Shown here: one piece after another, positions 35,238-44,834 of the stretch | Layout: each line of letters opens with the position of its first letter | How positions within the stretch are numbered: the stretch's first letter is position 1 | Assembly: GCA_041672845.1 (NCBI GenBank) | Contig: JBAYYV010000001.1 | Span: forward strand, 124,001 to 188,000 | Origin: JBAYDV01 sp041672845 | GTDB lineage: Bacteria > Bacteroidota > Bacteroidia > Bacteroidales > UBA932 | Reading direction: 5' to 3' | DNA: 64,000 nucleotides | The notes under the pieces: model-generated | What the model was told of the DNA's origin: nothing | What the model saw: the letters and a program-made list of their open reading frames with translations, nothing else | Databases searched by the model: none | Position numbers and translations under genes: made by a program

Positions 35238-36572
35238 ATGAAAATAAAAGAATTAAGTAACGATGGCCTAACTAGTAAGGTCGAATTAATAATCGGTAAA
35301 GAAGATTACACCGAAAAAAAGAAAAAAGCCTTAAATAAATTTCGTAAAGAAGCTGAACTAAAAGGGTTTAGAAAAGGTATGGCTCCTATATCTTTAATCG
35401 AAAAAATACATGGCCGTAATGCATTAGCTGATACTATTAATGAGTTAATCCAAGAAGGAATTAACCAACATATCACTGATAAAAAACTTTCTATAATTGG
35501 TGAACCTCTTCCTATCGAAACAGAAGATAAAAATGACTGGATGAATCCAGAAACTTTTACTTTCCAGTTCGAATTAGGTTTTGCTCCTAAAGTAGAAATT
35601 AAGATTACTAAAGAAGATAAATTAATTCGTTACAAACCTACTGTTACAGCCAAAATCAAAAATGAATATAAAGCTAATCTTGAGAAACAATACGGTACAT
35701 TAGAAAAATGTGACGATGTTAAAGAAGATGGGTTCATGTTATCTACTTTCGTACAAGGTGAAACCAGTATAAAAGAATCATATGTAGCTATGAAAGGTAT
35801 TGCTGTCGATAAGAAAGCTGAGTTCATAGGTAAAAAAGCAGGTGATACATTAAAAATTAATGTAAACGAAATGTTTCCAAATGAAACAGATCGTGCTGCT
35901 ATGTTAAAAATGAAAAAAGAAGAATTGGCTGCTATGGATCCTAATTGGATTATGACTATTACAGAGTGTAAAACTTATGTAGATGCTAAGATGGGTAAAA
36001 CTTTCTATAACCAAGTATTCGGGGAAGATCAGGTTCATAATGCACAAGAATTCGAAACTAAACTTGTAGAAAGAATCGAAAAAGAATTAGAACAAGAAGT
36101 GGATTATAGATTTACGCTAGATACTAGAGATTATCTTTTGAAGAAAACCGATATACAAATATCAAGAGATTTTATGAAGAGGTGGTTAATAACTGTTAAT
36201 GAAGGTAAATTTACTGAAGAACAAGTAGAAAAAGATATGGATTTATTCTTAAAAGATTTCCGTTGGCAGACTATTTCTCAGTATATAATGAAAGAACAAA
36301 AACTACAAGTAACCAATGAGGCTGTTATGGAACAAGCTAAATTATTTGCTAAATATCAGTTTAATATGTATGGTTTACAAGATGTTCCAGAAGAACAATT
36401 AACCAATTTTGCTAATACTATTATCAAAAATGAAAAAGAAAGTCGTCGTATTTTTGAAAAAGTAGAACAAGATTTAGTAATAAATTATGTGAAATCTGTA
36501 GCTACTATTACTGAAGAAAAAATAACTTCAGATAAACTACAAAAAATGAATCAAGAAGAAAATAAACAATAA
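35238..36572 (+). CDS. tig: Trigger factor
   Basis: A 444-residue ribosome-bound chaperone. The ribosome-binding signature is seen as ELKGFRKGMAP at about 35-46. The C-terminal helical arms run from about 255 to 430. The central peptidyl-prolyl isomerase domain is divergent and hard to recognise by eye, as is common in Bacteroidetes. It heads the tig-clpP-clpX unit, a conserved link between folding and proteolysis. clpP starts 32 bases later. Confidence 0.92.
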   Translation: MKIKELSNDGLTSKVELIIGKEDYTEKKKKALNKFRKEAELKGFRKGMAPISLIEKIHGRNALADTINELIQEGINQHITDKKLSIIGEPLPIETEDKNDWMNPETFTFQFELGFAPKVEIKITKEDKLIRYKPTVTAKIKNEYKANLEKQYGTLEKCDDVKEDGFMLSTFVQGETSIKESYVAMKGIAVDKKAEFIGKKAGDTLKINVNEMFPNETDRAAMLKMKKEELAAMDPNWIMTITECKTYVDAKMGKTFYNQVFGEDQVHNAQEFETKLVERIEKELEQEVDYRFTLDTRDYLLKKTDIQISRDFMKRWLITVNEGKFTEEQVEKDMDLFLKDFRWQTISQYIMKEQKLQVTNEAVMEQAKLFAKYQFNMYGLQDVPEEQLTNFANTIIKNEKESRRIFEKVEQDLVINYVKSVATITEEKITSDKLQKMNQEENKQ

Positions 36573-36604
36573 AGTTTAAGTAATTAAGCAAAATAACATA
36601 GAAT

Positions 36605-37279
36605 ATGAAATCAGAATTTGAAAAATATGCAAATGGTCATTTAGGAATCAGTTCTACTGTCCTAGATAAATATTCAAAAGTAAGTGCAGCTTATATTAAT
36701 CCTACTATTATAGAAGAGAGACAATTAAATGTCGCATCTATGGATGTTTTTTCTAGATTAATGATGGATAGAATCATATTTTTAGGAGTTCCGATCGACA
36801 GTGATGTAGCTAATATTATTCAAGCTCAGTTACTTTTTCTTGAATCCACAGATTCTAAATCTGATATTCAGTTATATGTTAATTCTCCTGGTGGAGAGGT
36901 TTATGCCGGTTTAGGTATTTATGATACTATGCAGTTAGTAGCTCCTGAAGTAGCTACTATTTGTACTGGAATGGCTGCTTCTATGGCTGCTGTACTATTT
37001 TGTGCAGGAGAACATGGGAAACGTTCTATACTTCCTCATTCAAGAGTATTAATTCATCAGCCTTTAGGGGGAGCACAGGGACAAGCATCAGATATAGAGA
37101 TAGCTGCTAAAGAAATTAAGACATTAAAGACTGAATTATATCAGATAATTTCACAACATACTGGTCAAGTAGAGAAGAAGATTATAAAAGATGCTGATAG
37201 AGATTATTGGATGACTGCTAAGGAAGCTTTAAATTATGGTATGTGTGATAATATTTTAACATCTAACAAACATGATTAA
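36605..37279 (+). CDS. clpP: ATP-dependent Clp protease proteolytic subunit
   Basis: A 224-residue serine protease. The triad residues S126 (TGMAASMAAVLF) and H151 (LIHQPLGGAQGQASD) are clear, and the aspartate follows in the D-R-D-Y-W-M segment region near 198. An N-terminal extension of about 20 residues may be a propeptide. It overlaps clpX by eight bases. Confidence 0.96.
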   Translation: MKSEFEKYANGHLGISSTVLDKYSKVSAAYINPTIIEERQLNVASMDVFSRLMMDRIIFLGVPIDSDVANIIQAQLLFLESTDSKSDIQLYVNSPGGEVYAGLGIYDTMQLVAPEVATICTGMAASMAAVLFCAGEHGKRSILPHSRVLIHQPLGGAQGQASDIEIAAKEIKTLKTELYQIISQHTGQVEKKIIKDADRDYWMTAKEALNYGMCDNILTSNKHD

Positions 37280-38525
37280 AGAGTCAGAAAAAGAGAATTG
37301 TTGTTTTTGTGGTAGAGTAGTTCCAGAACATGAGAGAATTCAAAACACTAATGGTGGTTATATATGTATGGAATGTGCTATGACTATTAGCGATTATATG
37401 GTTCCTATAATGGAAGAATATGGTCTAAAATCTAAAAAAAAGAACAAACCCACAGCTACAGAAGAGTTATTATTAAAGCCTAAAGAAATCACAGCCTTTT
37501 TAGATGATTTCGTTATCGGTCAAGATGATGCTAAAAAGTTTTTAGCAGTGGCTGTTTATAATCATTATAAAAGGATAAATAATATATCTAAATCTAATGC
37601 TGATTTAGAGTTAGAAAAATCTAACGTTTTATTAGTAGGTCGTACAGGTACAGGTAAAACATTATTAGCTAAAACTATAGCTAGAATGTTAAATGTACCC
37701 TTCGCTATAGTAGATGCGACAGTATTAACTGAAGCAGGTTATGTAGGAGAGGATGTCGAAAATATATTGACTCGTTTATTACAAGTGGCTGACTATGATG
37801 TAGAAAAAGCTCAGAAAGGTATAGTATTTATCGATGAAATAGATAAGATAGCTCGTAAGAGTGATAATCCTTCTATTACTAGAGATGTTTCTGGGGAAGG
37901 TGTTCAGCAAGCTATGCTTAAGCTTTTAGAAGGTAGTATAGTGAATGTACCACCACAGGGCGGTCGTAAACATCCTGAACAAAAGATGATAGCTGTAGAT
38001 ACTAAGAATATCTTATTTATCTGTGGAGGAGCTTTCGAAGGTATCGAAAAAAGAATAGCTAATAGATTAAATACTCAAGTAGTAGGATATGGTTCTCAAA
38101 AGAAAATAGAAAATCTTGATAAAGATAATCTATTAAGATATATAGCTCCACAAGATCTTCGTTCTTATGGTCTTATTCCCGAAATTATAGGTAGGGTACC
38201 TATTATTACTTATCTTAATCCATTAGATAAGGTAGCTTTAAGAAGAATACTTACTGAACCTAAGAATGCTTTAATTAAACAGTATAAAAAAATATTTCAG
38301 CTTGATGGAATTAAATTATTCATAAAAGAAGAAGTATTAGAGTTTATAGTAGATACTGCTATTGAATATAAATTAGGTGCTAGAGGACTTCGTTCTATTT
38401 GTGAAGCTATTATGCTAGATGCTATGTACGAAGCACCAAGTACTGATCGTAAACAATTTACGATAGATCTTAAATATGCTGTTAAAAAAGCTGAGAATTT
38501 CACTGGTAAACTCTCTAAGGATTAA
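37272..38525 (+). CDS. clpX: ATP-dependent Clp protease ATP-binding subunit ClpX
   Basis: A 417-residue AAA+ unfoldase. The N-terminal zinc finger has C10, C13, C32 and C35. Walker A is GRTGTGKT from G123; IVFIDEIDKIARK is Walker B; RGLRSICEAIM is the sensor 2 region. It feeds substrates to ClpP. The likely transcription end is a UUCG hairpin that lies inside the convergent pyrF gene. Confidence 0.97.
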   Translation: MIKESEKENCCFCGRVVPEHERIQNTNGGYICMECAMTISDYMVPIMEEYGLKSKKKNKPTATEELLLKPKEITAFLDDFVIGQDDAKKFLAVAVYNHYKRINNISKSNADLELEKSNVLLVGRTGTGKTLLAKTIARMLNVPFAIVDATVLTEAGYVGEDVENILTRLLQVADYDVEKAQKGIVFIDEIDKIARKSDNPSITRDVSGEGVQQAMLKLLEGSIVNVPPQGGRKHPEQKMIAVDTKNILFICGGAFEGIEKRIANRLNTQVVGYGSQKKIENLDKDNLLRYIAPQDLRSYGLIPEIIGRVPIITYLNPLDKVALRRILTEPKNALIKQYKKIFQLDGIKLFIKEEVLEFIVDTAIEYKLGARGLRSICEAIMLDAMYEAPSTDRKQFTIDLKYAVKKAENFTGKLSKD

Positions 38526-38541
38526 TTACACTGAAATTTAA

Positions 38542-39417
38542 TTACATACGAAATTTAGAGGCTGCTTCGGCAGCCTTTTCTGTGAAATCTTTTCCAGTAG
38601 AAGCGTAAATTATTCCACGTGAAGAGTTAATTAACAATCCTACTTTAGAATTCCTACCATATTTTAGTACTGAATCTAATGATCCACCTTGAGCTCCTAC
38701 TCCAGGAACTAGTAAGAAATGATTAGGGCAATATTTTCTTATTTCTGAAAGTTTTTCTTGTTTAGTCGCACCTACTACGAACATTATGTGATTCATCGAA
38801 GTATCTAAAGGATCTGTGCCGTCTATGTTTAAATATTCTTCAGTAGAATTTATAGATTCACGAATAACTTTTTCATATAAAGGAACATGATGTCTGGCTA
38901 AAGCATTAGCAGAAGAACCCGCATTACCTATTATTGTCTGAAGTGTCTCAAATTGATCAGCGGACTTATTGGACGTCAGTGCTAAAATTATTACCCATTT
39001 ATCTTTATATTTTAAAAAGGGTTTTATAGTATCAAATCCCATATACGGAGAAAGTGTAACTGCATCGAAATCCATTTTTGTAAAGAAAGCCTTAGCGTAT
39101 TGGACAGCAGTATTGCCTATATCACCTCTTTTTGCATCAGCGATAATAAAAATTTCCGGATATTTTTCCTTAATATATTTTACTGTTTTTTCTAAATCTT
39201 CCCAGCCTTCTACACCTTCAGCTTCGTAAAAAGCAGTATTGAGTTTATATGCTACACAATATGGAGCAGTAGCCTCTATTATACGGCGGTTAAATTCAAA
39301 TATAGGATGAGGCATAGCTGCTATATGAACAGGAATCTTAGATAAATCAGTATCAAGTCCTACGCATAGGCATGTTTTTTTAATTTTGATTTGTTCGTAT
39401 AATGTATCGTAGGTCAT
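38542..39417 (-). CDS. pyrF: Orotidine 5'-phosphate decarboxylase
   Basis: A 291-residue enzyme of the longer PyrF subfamily (type 2). The catalytic segment IIADAKRGDIGNTAVQYAK at about 90-108 holds the Lys and Asp residues that decarboxylate OMP to UMP. Further landmarks are LVPGVGAQGG and INSSRGIIYA. It follows the M20 peptidase gene by 39 bases. Its last 40 bases hold a terminator hairpin for clpX on the other strand. Confidence 0.95.
   Translation of the reverse strand: MTYDTLYEQIKIKKTCLCVGLDTDLSKIPVHIAAMPHPIFEFNRRIIEATAPYCVAYKLNTAFYEAEGVEGWEDLEKTVKYIKEKYPEIFIIADAKRGDIGNTAVQYAKAFFTKMDFDAVTLSPYMGFDTIKPFLKYKDKWVIILALTSNKSADQFETLQTIIGNAGSSANALARHHVPLYEKVIRESINSTEEYLNIDGTDPLDTSMNHIMFVVGATKQEKLSEIRKYCPNHFLLVPGVGAQGGSLDSVLKYGRNSKVGLLINSSRGIIYASTGKDFTEKAAEAASKFRM
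38560..38579 (+). terminator. Terminator of tig-clpP-clpX, within pyrF
   Basis: GGCTGC, loop TTCG, GCAGCC, then TTTT: a tight UUCG tetraloop hairpin with T-tract, 35 bases past the clpX stop. On the minus strand it encodes part of the pyrF C-terminus (Glu-Lys-Ala-Ala-Glu-Ala-Ala). Confidence 0.75.
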
Positions 39418-39456
39418 TATTTGGAAGTTTAGGTTTTGTATGTTAATATTTATTAT

Positions 39457-40806
39457 TTATTCGAAATATTGGTAAAATTTCGCAATAGATTCCATACCAC
39501 GGAAGAACTGAGAAAGTAAATAGCTTTCGTTAGGTGAATGAATAGTATCTCTTTCAAGGCCAAAACCCATTAACAATGGATCTGCATGTAAAATTTCTTG
39601 CATATCAGCTAAAATAGGAATAGAACCACCACCACGAGATGGAACAGGATCTATGCCATAAACTTCACTAATAGCTTTAGATGCAGCCTTATAAGCAGGA
39701 GAAGATATGGGAATTAAGAATCCATTACCTCCGTGTTTTCTAATGATTTTTACTTTCACTTCTTTCGGAGCAATATTCTTAATATGTTTTTCGAATAAAT
39801 CTGCAATTTTATCACATTTTTGATTAGGAACTAATCTCATAGAAATCTTAGCGTGAGCCTTAGAAGGGAGCACTGTTTTAGCACCTTCTTGAGTATAACC
39901 ACCCCATATACCCATAACATCTAGACAAGGTCTAATACCTATTCTTTCTTGAGTAGAATATCCTTTTTCACCTTTGATATCGTTAATATCTAGGAAATTA
40001 TTAAATTCTTTTTGATCAAATGGGGCTTTCGCCAATAGATCTCTGTCTTCTTTAGATAATTCTAATACATCATCGTAGAATCCTTGTATTTTTATATGGC
40101 CATCTTTATCTATTAATTCATGAATGATATCACATAAAGCATTAATAGGATTATAGATTGAACCTCCATAATGTCCAGAATGTAAGTCTTTGTTAGGACC
40201 AGTCACTTCTAATTCCATATAGGTAAGACCTCTCATACCACAGTTTATAGAAGGAACTTTTTCATCTAGCATAGTAGTATCAGATACTAATATTATATCA
40301 CAGCTAAGGAGATCTTTATTTTGTTCAGTCCATTTAGCTAAGGAAGGAGAACCTATTTCTTCTTCACCTTCGAAAATGAATTTAACATTGTGTCGTAATA
40401 ACTTTTGTTTATTAATGAACTCAAAAGCTTTAATGTGCATAAATGTTTGCCCCTTATCATCATTAGCACCACGAGCATAAATAGCTCCATCTCTAATTTC
40501 TGGTTCATAAGGATCAGAAGTCCATAATTCGATAGGATCTTCAGGCTGTACATCATAATGACCATATATTAAAATAGTAGGTCTACTTTTGTCTATTATT
40601 TTTTCACCGAAAACTACAGGATGTCCGTCAGTAGGATATACTTTCGCGGTATCAGCCCCAGCTGCTAATAAATATTCACAAAGTTTATCTGCACATTTTT
40701 TCATGTCAGGTTTGTGTTTAATAGAAGAACTTACAGATGGAATTCTAAGAAGAGCGAATAATTCTTTAAAAAATCTTTCTTTGTTATTTTCGATATATTG
40801 TTTCAT
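39457..40806 (-). CDS. M20-family metallodipeptidase
   Basis: A 449-residue zinc peptidase. Metal and catalytic residues are seen in GHYDVQP at about 81-87, GANDDKGQ at about 113-120, EGEEEIGSPS at about 145-154, and GRGGGSIP is present near the end, where the family has SREGGSIP. The dimerisation domain lies in the middle. It cleaves dipeptides, and the family also includes carnosinase-like enzymes. It is followed by pyrF in the same direction. Confidence 0.92.
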   Translation of the reverse strand: MKQYIENNKERFFKELFALLRIPSVSSSIKHKPDMKKCADKLCEYLLAAGADTAKVYPTDGHPVVFGEKIIDKSRPTILIYGHYDVQPEDPIELWTSDPYEPEIRDGAIYARGANDDKGQTFMHIKAFEFINKQKLLRHNVKFIFEGEEEIGSPSLAKWTEQNKDLLSCDIILVSDTTMLDEKVPSINCGMRGLTYMELEVTGPNKDLHSGHYGGSIYNPINALCDIIHELIDKDGHIKIQGFYDDVLELSKEDRDLLAKAPFDQKEFNNFLDINDIKGEKGYSTQERIGIRPCLDVMGIWGGYTQEGAKTVLPSKAHAKISMRLVPNQKCDKIADLFEKHIKNIAPKEVKVKIIRKHGGNGFLIPISSPAYKAASKAISEVYGIDPVPSRGGGSIPILADMQEILHADPLLMGFGLERDTIHSPNESYLLSQFFRGMESIAKFYQYFE

Positions 40807-40830
40807 TATAATTAAGTTTATTTATGATTC

Positions 40831-40869
40831 AAAAAAAAGCTAATTTAGTATTTAGTACTAAATTAGCTT
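40831..40869 (-). terminator. Terminator of rsfS-ftsH-cdsA-psd
   Basis: A perfect 14-pair stem (AAGCTAATTTAGTA with TACTAAATTAGCTT) around a 5-base loop at 40837-40869, followed on the minus strand by eight T residues. Confidence 0.9.
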
Positions 40870-40892
40870 AATGTATATTATATGATTTATTA

Positions 40893-41549
40893 TTAAACTA
40901 ATCTAGCTAAAATAGATTCGGAACCTTTTACATTGTCTCCTAGTTTTACTAAAACTTTAGAACCTAGAGGTAAAAAAACATCACAACGTGAACCGAATTT
41001 GATAAATCCTATATCATCTCCTGCTTTTACATATTGACCTTCTTCTGTATATGAAATTATTCTTTTAGCAAATTTTCCAGCTATTTGTCTGCAAAGTACT
41101 TCTTGTTTATCTTTATTCTCTATAATGATAGAAGTTCTTTCATTTAAGACAGAAGCTTTAGGATGAAAAGCCATAAAATAAGCACCAGGATGATATTTGA
41201 AATATGTGATTTTCCCAGTAATAGGATACCAATTAGCATGAATATTAAAGAAATTCATGTAAATTGATATTTGTAATCTAGTATCTTTAAAATATTCTGG
41301 TTCTTCGATTTCTTGTATCAAAACTATTTTACCATCAGCACCAGCAGTAACTACTTTATCTGTGCCAGGTGTGAATCTGTAGGGGAATCTAAAAAATGTA
41401 ATAATAAAAAGAGTAACTATTAATAGTATAGATGAAACTACTATGCTCCATATAGAAAAACTGCTAAAAAACAGCAATAAAAAAGAAATAATTGCTGAAG
41501 TTAGAAAAACTAATAAAATAGTAGTAATTCCTTCTTTATGTATTCTCAT
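40893..41549 (-). CDS. psd: Phosphatidylserine decarboxylase proenzyme
   Basis: A 218-residue membrane-linked enzyme with two N-terminal hydrophobic helices (about 9-30 and 33-54). Self-cleavage to make the pyruvoyl group should occur at the Gly-Ser of IKFGSRCD at about 188-195. HANWYPI and PKASVLNERT are family landmarks. It makes phosphatidylethanolamine and follows cdsA by 12 bases, so two consecutive lipid steps are coupled. Confidence 0.94.
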   Translation of the reverse strand: MRIHKEGITTILLVFLTSAIISFLLLFFSSFSIWSIVVSSILLIVTLFIITFFRFPYRFTPGTDKVVTAGADGKIVLIQEIEEPEYFKDTRLQISIYMNFFNIHANWYPITGKITYFKYHPGAYFMAFHPKASVLNERTSIIIENKDKQEVLCRQIAGKFAKRIISYTEEGQYVKAGDDIGFIKFGSRCDVFLPLGSKVLVKLGDNVKGSESILARLV

Positions 41550-41561
41550 AGTAAAATTAAT

Positions 41562-42371
41562 TTATATTAAAATCAAATAAATGATAGCAATAGGAAAAGA
41601 TAATAAGGCTCCATCAAATCTATCTAATAAACCACCATGGCCAGGCATTATTTTCCCACTATCTTTAACCCCAAAATTACGTTTTAATTGTGATTCTACC
41701 AAATCTCCTAAAGCTCCAAATACATTAATTAATACTGCTATAATCAAACTAGAAGTAAAACTTATATTTATTAAATCATATTTATAAAGGAGAAAACCTG
41801 CAAGTAAAGAACATATTAAACTTCCGAAGTAACCCTCCCATGATTTTTTAGGAGAGATAGAAGGGAATAATTTATGTTTTCCATTCTGGCCAAAAGCCAT
41901 TCCAAAAAGATAAGCACCTACATCAGATGACCACAAAATAATAAATAGAGATAATAGCATATATTCATTAGACGAATCAAAAAGTATTATAGTAGTCATA
42001 CTGAAAGGTATGGCACAGTATAATACAGAATTCATCAAGTAAGGATATATTTTATAATTATCATTTTTATTATATAAAAGTGATATATAAATTAATATTA
42101 AAGGAATTAATGGTATAAGTAAATATTCTATTTTTAATATAGAGCTACTAACATAAAATGATAATACAAATAGACTTACTCCAGATATTATAGCTAATAG
42201 TTTTTCTAAAGTATAAGAATTTCCTAGAGACATATGTAAGTATTCATGCATACATATTCCTACGATTAATGCAAATAAAATTAGAAAATATATAGGATGG
42301 ACTAGTATCGCACTGACTATTAATGCCAGAAATACTAATCCACTAATACTACGTATAAGTAGCTGTTTCAT
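41562..42371 (-). CDS. cdsA: Phosphatidate cytidylyltransferase
   Basis: A 269-residue inner-membrane protein with about eight helices. The C-terminal signature is seen in SPKKSWEGYFGS and KDSGKIMPGHGGLLDRFDGAL, which binds CTP. It forms CDP-diacylglycerol, the precursor used for phosphatidylserine. It lies three bases after ftsH. Confidence 0.95.
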   Translation of the reverse strand: MKQLLIRSISGLVFLALIVSAILVHPIYFLILFALIVGICMHEYLHMSLGNSYTLEKLLAIISGVSLFVLSFYVSSSILKIEYLLIPLIPLILIYISLLYNKNDNYKIYPYLMNSVLYCAIPFSMTTIILFDSSNEYMLLSLFIILWSSDVGAYLFGMAFGQNGKHKLFPSISPKKSWEGYFGSLICSLLAGFLLYKYDLINISFTSSLIIAVLINVFGALGDLVESQLKRNFGVKDSGKIMPGHGGLLDRFDGALLSFPIAIIYLILI

Positions 42372-42374
42372 ATA

Positions 42375-44393
42375 CTAAACTTCTTTTAATTTTACCTGTA
42401 ATGGTTCATCAGCTTTAATAAGCTTTTTGATTTCTTCATTTTCTTCTACAGGTCGAGGGCCTAAGATTCGTTTAACATCTTCATTAAATATAACTTCTTT
42501 ATCTAATAGTAATTCTGCTAATTCAGTGAACCCTTTCATGTTATTTTTAAGAACTTTTTCAGCTGAAGCATGAGCTTGATCTACCATTTTTCTAACTTCT
42601 GTATCCATGATTTCTGCTGTTTTTTCAGAATAAGGTTTCTGAAAATTATATCCATCTTGTCCAGAAGAATTGAAGAATGAAATATTACCTATTTTACTAC
42701 TCATACCATAATAAGAAACCATAGCATAAGCTTGTTTTGTAACTTTTTCTAAGTCATTTAAAGCTCCAGTAGATATCTGTCCATTAACGATCTCTTCAGC
42801 TACACGCCCCCCTAAAGTAGCAGCCATCTCATCCATCATCTGATCAGTATTAATAATTTGTCTTTCTTCAGGTAGATACCAAGCAGCCCCAAGGGCTTTT
42901 CCACGAGGAATAATAGTTACTTTAATTAAAGGATGAGCATTTTTTAACATCCAACTAACTGTGGCATGTCCTGCTTCATGATAGGCTATGGTTTTCTTTT
43001 CTTTAGGAGCAATAATTTTACTCTTTCTTTCAAGACCGCCTACTATTCTATCGATAGCATCTAAGAAATCTTGTTTTTCTACTTGAGTTTTATCTTTACG
43101 AGCAGCTATTAAAGCAGCTTCATTACATACATTAGCTATATCAGCTCCTGAAAATCCTGGAGTTTGTTTGGCAAGAATATCTACATCCATATTTTTAATT
43201 AATTTAATATGACGAAGATGTACTTTAAATATAGCTTCTCTTTCAGTTAATTCTGGAAGATCTACTGATATTTGTCTATCGAAACGACCAGCACGCATAA
43301 GCGCTTTATCTAATACATCAGCTCTATTAGTAGCAGCTAATATAATTACACCTGAATTAGAACCAAAACCGTCCATTTCAGTAAGAAGTTGGTTAAGAGT
43401 ATTTTCTCTTTCATCATTAGATGAGTACCCTACATTTTTACTTCTAGCACGACCTACAGCATCTATTTCATCTATGAAAACGATACAAGGAGCTTTAGCT
43501 TTAGCCTTAGTAAATAAATCTCTAACTCTAGATGCTCCTACACCTACAAACATTTCTACGAAATCAGAACCTGACATGGAAAAAAAAGGAACGTTAGCTT
43601 CACCAGCGACAGCTTTAGCAAGTAAGGTTTTCCCAGTACCAGGAGGGCCTACTAGTAGTGCTCCTTTAGGAATTTTACCACCTAAAGCAGTGTATTTACT
43701 AGGTTTCTTTAAGAAATCTACTATTTCCATAACTTCTACCTTAGCTTCAGCAAGTCCTGCTACATCTTTGAAAGTTATTTTTACCTTATCTGAATTATCG
43801 TATAATTTAGCTTTAGATTTTCCTACATTAAATATGCCGCCTTGAGCGCCACCTCCTCCGCCCATATTTTTCTGCATAGGTCTAAACATAACATACCAAA
43901 GTAATCCGAAGATTAATAATGGAAATATTATCCAATCTAAAATTCTACCTAAATAATCATTTTGTTGTTCGAAAGATACTTCAAATGGTTCTGAACCAGC
44001 TGGAATCATATTATTAGCTTTTTCAAATTCTTCTTCAGGTTTAAAAGTATCAGAAGTCATGAAAAAGAAATGTGGACCAGATTTAGGAGTTTGTCCTGCA
44101 AAATATTTATTAGTATAATATTTTAGGCTATCTTTTTTGATATAGACTTCACCTCTATGTAAATTGGTAACATATTCTATTTTTTTAACATGCCCTTTAG
44201 CGACCATATCAGTTTTAATAACAGTAGACCAGTCTTCTTTTACAGCATTATCGCCAGAATATTGACTGAAAATGAGGAATAAAAATAATAGTAAGAGTGG
44301 ATAAATCCACAAAGAATTAAATTTTGGTGATTTACCTTTTCCTTTAGGATTTATGTTATTTGGGTTTTTACCGGAGTTATTTGGAGTATCCAT
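42375..44393 (-). CDS. ftsH: ATP-dependent zinc metalloprotease FtsH
   Basis: A 672-residue membrane protease. Helices lie at about 28-44 and 148-168 with a periplasmic domain between them. The AAA domain has GPPGTGKT from G249 and IVFIDEIDAVGR as Walker B; the zinc site is HEAGH from H472. It degrades misfolded membrane proteins and regulators. It starts two bases after rsfS. The second gene in the unit, it is the usual Bacteroidetes neighbour of cdsA. Confidence 0.97.
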   Translation of the reverse strand: MDTPNNSGKNPNNINPKGKGKSPKFNSLWIYPLLLLFLFLIFSQYSGDNAVKEDWSTVIKTDMVAKGHVKKIEYVTNLHRGEVYIKKDSLKYYTNKYFAGQTPKSGPHFFFMTSDTFKPEEEFEKANNMIPAGSEPFEVSFEQQNDYLGRILDWIIFPLLIFGLLWYVMFRPMQKNMGGGGGAQGGIFNVGKSKAKLYDNSDKVKITFKDVAGLAEAKVEVMEIVDFLKKPSKYTALGGKIPKGALLVGPPGTGKTLLAKAVAGEANVPFFSMSGSDFVEMFVGVGASRVRDLFTKAKAKAPCIVFIDEIDAVGRARSKNVGYSSNDERENTLNQLLTEMDGFGSNSGVIILAATNRADVLDKALMRAGRFDRQISVDLPELTEREAIFKVHLRHIKLIKNMDVDILAKQTPGFSGADIANVCNEAALIAARKDKTQVEKQDFLDAIDRIVGGLERKSKIIAPKEKKTIAYHEAGHATVSWMLKNAHPLIKVTIIPRGKALGAAWYLPEERQIINTDQMMDEMAATLGGRVAEEIVNGQISTGALNDLEKVTKQAYAMVSYYGMSSKIGNISFFNSSGQDGYNFQKPYSEKTAEIMDTEVRKMVDQAHASAEKVLKNNMKGFTELAELLLDKEVIFNEDVKRILGPRPVEENEEIKKLIKADEPLQVKLKEV

Positions 44394-44395
44394 TT

Positions 44396-44737
44396 TTAAT
44401 CTTTATAATAATTAATTTCGACATCAGACCAAAGATCTTCTAATTTATAAAATTCTCTATATTCAGTTTGAAAAACGTGAACTATAATATTGGAATAATC
44501 AAGTATTACCCAAAAAGCATTTTCTTTTCCTTGCAGTCTAGTTACTTTACGATTACACTTTTCTATCATTCTTTTTTCTATATTGTCAGTAATAGCTAAA
44601 ACTTGAGGTGCATTGTTGGCATTACAGATAACAAGCTGATCAGTAATAGCGGTTCCTATTTTACTAAGATCGATAGAACAAACATTTTCAGCCTTCTTTT
44701 CTAACATTGCTTGAGCAATAGTTTCAATTTCTTTCAT
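44396..44737 (-). CDS. rsfS: Ribosome silencing factor RsfS
   Basis: A 113-residue Iojap/RsfS family protein. VICNANNAPQVLAITDNIE and WVILDYSNIIVHVFQTEYREFYKLEDLW are conserved landmarks (given here in part). It binds L14 and keeps the ribosomal subunits apart in starvation. It is the first gene of the rsfS-ftsH-cdsA-psd unit, with a -7 promoter element 32 bases upstream. Confidence 0.94.
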   Translation of the reverse strand: MKEIETIAQAMLEKKAENVCSIDLSKIGTAITDQLVICNANNAPQVLAITDNIEKRMIEKCNRKVTRLQGKENAFWVILDYSNIIVHVFQTEYREFYKLEDLWSDVEINYYKD

Positions 44738-44768
44738 TTATATTTATTTTTGTATAATCAAACATTTG

Positions 44769-44776
44769 CAAAGATA
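44769..44776 (-). promoter_or_regulatory. Candidate -7 element of rsfS-ftsH-cdsA-psd
   Basis: The minus strand reads TATCTTTG, an exact TAnnTTTG match, 32 bases before the rsfS ATG. No -33 box lies at the usual spacing. Confidence 0.45.
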
Positions 44777-44834
44777 GTTTATTTTAAGTCAAATATTAAG
44801 CCAAAAAATACAATTAAATAATTAAATTGAAATA

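Noticed and set aside
35032..35241. Plus-strand frame over tRNA-Leu and the tig promoter
   Set aside because: The region folds as a tRNA on the other strand; the frame has no family resemblance.
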